In this document: positions 59,770-64,000 of the stretch, piece after piece
How the letters are laid out: each line of letters starts with the position of its first letter
Numbering within the stretch: position 1 is the stretch's first letter
NCBI GenBank assembly: GCA_010206225.2
Contig: VIQU02000021.1
Location: 1-64,000 of the forward strand
Direction: 5' to 3'
Length of the DNA: 64,000 nucleotides
From: Lachnospiraceae bacterium MD308
GTDB lineage: Bacteria > Bacillota > Clostridia > Lachnospirales > Lachnospiraceae
Notes under the pieces: model-generated
Seen by the model: only the letters and a program-made list of their open reading frames with translations
Databases searched by the model: none
Told to the model about the DNA's origin: nothing
Position numbers and translations under genes: made by a program

Positions 59770-60297
59770 CTACTCAACACCTTCTATAACGCCGATGTAT
59801 GGTAGATTTCTATATTTTTGCGCATAATCAAGCCCATATCCAACCACAAATTCATCCGGTATCTCATATCCCACATAAGCAACCTTTACATCCCTCACCC
59901 TGCGCTCCGGTTTATCAAGAAGAGTACAGAGCTTTAAACTTTTCGGCTTCCTCTGTTTCAGGACATCCATAAGATAATAAAGCGTTCTGCCGGAATCAAT
60001 AATATCTTCAACGATTATAACATCCTTACCCTCCAATGCCTCATCAAGATCCTTGGCGATCTTAACGATCCCACTGGACGTAGTGCCGTCACCGTAACTG
60101 CTCACGCTCATAAAATCCATAGAAACCGGCACTGTGATTCTCTTCGCCAGTTCGCACATGAAAAAAACTCCGCCCTTCAGAATGCAGATAAGATGTACCT
60201 GCCGTCCCGCATAATCCTCACTGATCTGTTTACCTATTTCCTCAATCCTCTTCGCAACATCTGCCTCCGAAACCAGTACTCTTATCGTCTCTGCCAT
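59770..60297 (-). CDS. hpt: Hypoxanthine phosphoribosyltransferase
   Basis: The 175-residue enzyme salvages hypoxanthine and guanine with PRPP. The PRPP-binding loop is VIIVEDIIDSGRTLYYL and the catalytic VSSYGDGTTSSG flexible loop is also present. GGAGGAG lies before ATG 60297. The frame overlaps the 3' end of tilS by 56 bases, longer than a usual coupling overlap. In Bacillus the same gene pair is adjacent, and the two proteins also interact to control ftsH. Confidence 0.96.
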   Translation of the reverse strand: MAETIRVLVSEADVAKRIEEIGKQISEDYAGRQVHLICILKGGVFFMCELAKRITVPVSMDFMSVSSYGDGTTSSGIVKIAKDLDEALEGKDVIIVEDIIDSGRTLYYLMDVLKQRKPKSLKLCTLLDKPERRVRDVKVAYVGYEIPDEFVVGYGLDYAQKYRNLPYIGVIEGVE

Positions 60298-61639
60298 CGT
60301 CTTCTCCTCCGTAAAAACTAATCTCCAATATTTGCTTTGTATGATCTGTAATCTGATATGCCTGACTTTGTCTGTAACCTACTATCCACATAATCTCATT
60401 TCCATCTGCTGCAAGCCAGATACTGTCTCTTAATTCCTGAGGAATCTTAGCATTAATAAAGTACTGTTTCAGCTTCTGAGTTCTCCCCTCTTTATCAATA
60501 ACGATGTAGTCTCCCGGCTCACGGTGTCTGATTTTTACAGCATTGCTAATTATAGCATAATCAAACCATTTCGTGTAGTTTTTTTGCGAAAATGTTGCCG
60601 ATTCCACACTTTTTTCAAAAATTCTCATGTGAAACAACGGCTTTTCTTCCTCTTTTTCCATCTTTTCTTTCTTGCGAATATAAATCCCTTCATAGCATCT
60701 TACTGCCTCCCTCCCATATGGAAGATCAATTCTGCGTCCCACCTGACGTTTCATAAGCTCCTGTACCGACTTCACATGTGTCTCTTCTATATCCTTCTGT
60801 CTGCCGGCCGCTTCACAGATTATCCCGTACATGACCTCCGCCTTCAATGCACCCGGCACCTTTTCATACTCTTCCTTTATAACAACGGTTTTTTCGTTAT
60901 CTTTTTTTCTGCAGCCTTTTATATATCTCGCCGTCTCTGCTTCAACATACCCCCAAAGCTTATTAAGTTTCGCGGCGCATTCCGCAATATGAATGACTGA
61001 TCTCTCATTAATGTTTTTTTCCAAAAAGGGTAGCACATGATTACGAATCCGGTTTCTTGTATAGGCATCCTCCAGATTCGTCTCATCTGTACAATAAGAT
61101 ATTCCCCCTTTTTCCAGATATGATTCAATTTCTTTGCGCTCCAGACAAAGAAGCGGACGAATCCATACGCCATTTTTCGGCGAAATTCCTCCCATGCCTT
61201 TCAAGCCTGTCCCCCGGCACAGGTTCCACAGCACCGTCTCCGCATTATCATTCTTGTGATGTGCTGTTGCAATATGGGTTCCCCCCTGCTCCCGAAGCAC
61301 CTCCAAAAAACACCTCCTTCTTACTTCCCGTCCGGCCTCTTCTTTTGTAAGGCCGCGTTCTTTCGCATACTGCTTCACATCCTCATGATACACAAAAAGC
61401 TCCACATTCTCTTTCCCGCAGACACTTCTTACATATGCCTCATCCCTGTCCGCCGTCTCATTTCTGAGTCCATGGTGGATATGCACTGCTGCAATACGAA
61501 ACTCCATCTCCTCTTTGAGCTCCAAAAGCATAAAAAGCAGACATATGGAATCCGCCCCTCCCGATATGCCTGCAATCACTTTGTCCTCACGTCCAAGCAT
61601 CTGCCATGTCTTTATATATTCTCTGACTTTCCTATACAT
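60242..61639 (-). CDS. tilS: tRNA(Ile)-lysidine synthetase
   Basis: The 465-residue enzyme converts the wobble C34 of the AUA-reading tRNA-Ile to lysidine. The ATP-binding P-loop is SGGADS at 26-31. HHGLRNETADRDEAYV, HIATAHHKNDNAETV and GLKGMGGISP are family landmarks, and a C-terminal domain (about 370-440) ends with an irregular tail EDDGRDDKSTGFGG. The tail is encoded by bases that also specify the start of hpt, and may have been gained by loss of an earlier stop. The gene is essential in Firmicutes. It sits 72 bases after spoIIE. Confidence 0.95.
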   Translation of the reverse strand: MYRKVREYIKTWQMLGREDKVIAGISGGADSICLLFMLLELKEEMEFRIAAVHIHHGLRNETADRDEAYVRSVCGKENVELFVYHEDVKQYAKERGLTKEEAGREVRRRCFLEVLREQGGTHIATAHHKNDNAETVLWNLCRGTGLKGMGGISPKNGVWIRPLLCLERKEIESYLEKGGISYCTDETNLEDAYTRNRIRNHVLPFLEKNINERSVIHIAECAAKLNKLWGYVEAETARYIKGCRKKDNEKTVVIKEEYEKVPGALKAEVMYGIICEAAGRQKDIEETHVKSVQELMKRQVGRRIDLPYGREAVRCYEGIYIRKKEKMEKEEEKPLFHMRIFEKSVESATFSQKNYTKWFDYAIISNAVKIRHREPGDYIVIDKEGRTQKLKQYFINAKIPQELRDSIWLAADGNEIMWIVGYRQSQAYQITDHTKQILEISFYGGEDDGRDDKSTGFGGRCCEED

Positions 61640-61711
61640 TTTTCATCCTTTATACATCGTATCCTAATTCGTTTAATCTAAATATATAGAAAACTTACGC
61701 AAAATGCAAGT

Positions 61712-63115
61712 TTATAATTTCCACAGCCCCACAGCCATGATCGTCATATCATCTGTCGGCTTCTCGCCGCTCCATTCCAGCACTTTTCCAAGCAGATAAT
61801 GCGCAAGTTCCTTCGGATTTACCGTATTAGCCTCCCGTATGAACTCCGTCATCAAAGTATCCTGTTCCTTCGCTGGAAGCGCATCCATCACGCCATCTGT
61901 AACCATGATAACAAAATCCCCGGAAGACAACTCCCGTTCCACTGACTCGATTTCTATATCTTTAAGCACGCCGATCGGCAATGTGGCAGAGGTAATCTTC
62001 TCCACACCCTCCGCCCGCTTTATAAATGTAGTAGATGCCCCCGCCTTCACAAACTCACAGCTTCCCGAATACAAGTCAAACAAGCAGATATCTACCGTAG
62101 AAAAACGGACCTCCTCACGTCCGATAACCAAAGCAGTATTCATAATCTCAATCGCTGTCTTCGCTGGAAATCCAGCCTCCAAAAGTTCCTCCAGCATCTC
62201 CACTACCATCGTACTCTCCCTGCATGCCTCTTCCCCGGAACCCATACCGTCAGAGATTGCCATCCCCTTCTTCCCGCCCGGAAGGTCTGCCATGAGAAAC
62301 GTATCCCCAGAGGTTTGCTCACAATCCTTCCCAATCTTCGCAATCCCTTGAAGTGTCTGGTATCTTGCACTTTCAACACAGGCTATGGTACAATACTGCG
62401 CCCCCACAATCGGACGCTCCCCCTGCTGAGGCATCATAACTCTTCCAACGCATCCGCCCACCTCATAGGCAAGTTCCTTCGTAGCCACGCAGATTCCCTT
62501 CGCCGCTTTCACTGTCAGATGAATTTCATATTTCCCCTGAGCTGTAATATAAAATACCGAAGAAAGCATCTTGATACCGATTTTTTTCAGCTTATTCTTC
62601 AACTTCTTCTCCAGATGCTCGTCCTCAAAAATCCCTGCGTCAAGCTCCCTCGTCGTATACTGCAAAAGCTTTGCAAAACTCTTTAGCTGTCCCGCAAACC
62701 CTTCTCTGTTCTGTACGATTTTATTATTCCAGAGAAGAATCTTCTTGGCATTCTCGTAGACCTCCAATGTCTCCCTAAGAAACCTTGGAGCGAAAAGACA
62801 CCTTTTCTGCAGGCTCCTCTTAAGCTCCACATTAAGCTCCGCGCCGTAGTCTTCTACAGCACAAAGAACTTCATACATCATTTGATACGTATAGATCCTG
62901 TTCTCCTGAAGACACTCTTCCCTCCGCTCACAATTCTCACACACCTTGTCTGTAACCTTGTGAAACATATCTTCAAATTCCTCTTTTGAAAACGTCCCTC
63001 TATAGCCTTCTAATGTAAAAAATGTCTTTGAAAGATGCACCATCGAATCTGCAAATTTATCCATCTGTATCACATATGGATTCAAGAATGCACCCTTGTC
63101 CTTAATTTCTCCCAT
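61712..63115 (-). CDS. spoIIE: SpoIIE-like PP2C phosphatase without the membrane region
   Basis: The 467-residue protein has the SpoIIE C-terminal PP2C fold with MAISDGMGSGEEA (DGMGSG at 289-294), FVIMVTDGVMDALP and PTDDMTIMAV, the residues that bind the Mn ions. An N-terminal region with the Cys cluster CENCERREEC (59-68) resembles the SpoIIE central part. The usual SpoIIE is about 800 residues with ten membrane segments; here no membrane segment is seen. SpoIIE dephosphorylates SpoIIAA to activate sigma-F in the forespore. Its place between divIC and tilS is the conserved spoIIE position. AAGGGGAG precedes the ATG, and a terminator separates it from divIC. Confidence 0.88.
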   Translation of the reverse strand: MGEIKDKGAFLNPYVIQMDKFADSMVHLSKTFFTLEGYRGTFSKEEFEDMFHKVTDKVCENCERREECLQENRIYTYQMMYEVLCAVEDYGAELNVELKRSLQKRCLFAPRFLRETLEVYENAKKILLWNNKIVQNREGFAGQLKSFAKLLQYTTRELDAGIFEDEHLEKKLKNKLKKIGIKMLSSVFYITAQGKYEIHLTVKAAKGICVATKELAYEVGGCVGRVMMPQQGERPIVGAQYCTIACVESARYQTLQGIAKIGKDCEQTSGDTFLMADLPGGKKGMAISDGMGSGEEACRESTMVVEMLEELLEAGFPAKTAIEIMNTALVIGREEVRFSTVDICLFDLYSGSCEFVKAGASTTFIKRAEGVEKITSATLPIGVLKDIEIESVERELSSGDFVIMVTDGVMDALPAKEQDTLMTEFIREANTVNPKELAHYLLGKVLEWSGEKPTDDMTIMAVGLWKL

Positions 63116-63195
63116 CTTAATCCGCTCCCCTTATTCAATTGATTCATATACAAAATACTTACTACCGCCGGCAGCCATCTTGTATGCTATGGTAC

Positions 63196-63227
63196 AAAAA
63201 AGCTTTAGGATATACATCCTAAAGCTT
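63196..63227 (-). terminator. Terminator after divIC
   Basis: On the reverse strand, GCTTTAGGAT, a four-base loop and ATCCTAAAGC form a 10-bp perfect stem followed by six T. It separates the divIC unit from spoIIE, which must have its own promoter in 63116-63195. Confidence 0.93.
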
Positions 63228-63242
63228 ATCATTCGTACGGCA

Positions 63243-63572
63243 TCACTCTGCCTTAAATATTATTTCATCTTTATAAACCATGCCTAATTTTTCTCTGGCC
63301 ATATCCTCTATATAGGCATCCGTACCCACATATTCTTCCAATTTGTCGATCTCTTTCGTCTTCTGATTTTCCTCCTCTATCTGCTGTTTCAGTTCAATCT
63401 CCTGCTCCTGATATGCCTTCTCCTTCGCTCTCAACGTCATACTATTCACAAACACGATAGCGCCCAACAGTATGATCACGGCACTGACCACAAGCATACT
63501 TCTCTTGTGCTCTCTAAGACGCCGTTTCTGCCTGCTGTTACTGCGGCGGCGTTCCTGTTTTACTTTTTTCAT
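63243..63572 (-). CDS. Septum formation initiator, FtsL/DivIC family
   Basis: The 109-residue protein has a basic cytoplasmic start (KKVKQERRRSNSRQKRRLRE), one membrane segment (about 28-48, LVVSAVIILLGAIVFVNS), and an external coiled coil (YQEQEIELKQQIEEENQ). It fits the DivIC/FtsB group that assembles at the division septum with FtsL and FtsQ. In Bacillus divIC lies in exactly this place, between yabQ and spoIIE. The gap to yabQ (125 bases) is AT-rich and holds nothing recognised. Confidence 0.9.
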   Translation of the reverse strand: MKKVKQERRRSNSRQKRRLREHKRSMLVVSAVIILLGAIVFVNSMTLRAKEKAYQEQEIELKQQIEEENQKTKEIDKLEEYVGTDAYIEDMAREKLGMVYKDEIIFKAE

Positions 63573-63697
63573 AATTTATACTCACCCTTGCTGATAGGCT
63601 CAAACCGTATCGTTAACTAATCATTATCTTATCTTTTTTTTCTGATTTACGCAACAGCAAAAAAAGAATAAATTTCAAAATCAACGTAGATTTTTTT

Positions 63698-63982
63698 TTA
63701 CCCTTTTTGAAAACGTCTTATCAATGCCTCGCAAAAAAACGTTCCAAACACAAGACCTAGTATAAAATACCATCGGATGCTACCATCACTTGTATGGTAA
63801 ATTTGCACAAACACATACAGCGCGGCTCCAAGCCAGAAAATGATGTCCTCTATTCCGATTATAAACAGACTATGTTCTACTAATTGACGGAAAATACTGA
63901 TACTCCTGTACACCAGACGCAGCATGATTCCAGTGACTACCGACACCAGAAATATAACAAGTTCTCCCCTGATCTGCAGCAT
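63698..63982 (-). CDS. yabQ: Spore cortex biosynthesis protein YabQ
   Basis: The 94-residue protein has three membrane segments and the YabQ signatures GIMLRLVYRSISIFRQLV and IEDIIFWLGAALYVFV. YabQ is needed for spore cortex formation and is known to sit in the outer forespore membrane in Bacillus. ATG 63980-63982 lies 5 bases after the stop of the preceding gene. Order and strand match the yabP-yabQ-divIC cluster. Confidence 0.92.
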   Translation of the reverse strand: MLQIRGELVIFLVSVVTGIMLRLVYRSISIFRQLVEHSLFIIGIEDIIFWLGAALYVFVQIYHTSDGSIRWYFILGLVFGTFFCEALIRRFQKG

Positions 63983-63985
63983 CCG

Positions 63986-64000
63986 TCATCTGAACAGCTT
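63986..64000 (-). CDS. Last codons of the gene upstream of yabQ, probably yabP
   Basis: The reverse strand from the right edge reads AAG CTG TTC AGA TGA, coding for K-L-F-R and a stop, directly before the yabQ ATG. YabP proteins usually end in a similar K/R-LF(R/G) sequence and precede yabQ. Four codons are too few for proof; the call rests on synteny. Confidence 0.4.
   Translation of the reverse strand, partial: KLFR

Overview
The window looks like chromosomal DNA of an anaerobic, spore-forming gut Firmicute of the Lachnospiraceae type (Clostridium cluster XIVa). The grounds are the sporulation genes (spoIIE, yabQ, spoIID, a spoIIQ-like gene), Shine-Dalgarno sites of the AGGAGG class before nearly every gene, moderate GC content, a T-box before ileS, and lineage-type small proteins (DUF4860-, DUF6110- and DUF6219-like). 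The genus cannot be fixed from the sequence alone. No rRNA, tRNA, CRISPR array, prophage or intact insertion sequence was seen.

Region 1 (1-1045) is decayed accessory DNA: the end of an IS66-type element running off the left edge and a broken vapBC-like toxin-antitoxin pair. Region 2 (1046-16314) is a sugar-catabolic island. It holds two DeoR-family regulators, an inositol-monophosphatase-family phosphatase, an operon read leftward (ribose-type ABC importer, ketose 3-epimerase family protein, FGGY kinase, class II aldolase), and a seven-gene bacterial microcompartment (BMC) operon, also read leftward (class II aldolase, acylating aldehyde dehydrogenase, BMC-T, BMC-H, PduL, BMC-P, Fe-alcohol dehydrogenase). 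The likely logic is import, epimerise, phosphorylate, then cleave to DHAP plus a short aldehyde. The aldehyde is handled inside a protein shell and leaves as acyl-phosphate and alcohol. No glycyl-radical or B12 diol dehydratase is present.

Region 3 (16315-21285) has a hybrid histidine kinase with an adjacent orphan sugar-binding lipoprotein, a hemolysin III family membrane protein and a GIY-YIG protein. Region 4 (21286-29350) has spoIIQ-like and spoIID genes, glycogen phosphorylase, and ileS behind an Ile T-box. Region 5 (29351-34560) has a transglutaminase-like lipoprotein and a compact type IV pilus-like operon (PilC, four short membrane proteins, PilT; no PilB or PilD in the window).

Region 6 (34555-46900) has a cytidylate-kinase-like protein, a Na+/H+ antiporter, an FtsX-type ABC transporter with its two-component system, azlCD with a structured leader, a Lon-like AAA+ protein without a peptidase, and an LtaS-type phosphoglycerol transferase. 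Region 7 (47051-50340) is a metal module: a divergent Fur-family regulator, a 26-aa protein, a DUF6110-like protein and a P1B-type ATPase with an unusual SCA metal motif. Region 8 (50376-64000) has queT with a preQ1 riboswitch, a large lipid-anchored or membrane-tethered protein of unknown function, a methyltransferase, map, a GH13 glycosidase, and the conserved block ftsH-hpt-tilS-spoIIE-divIC-yabQ, which follows the Bacillus subtilis yabP-ftsH gene order.
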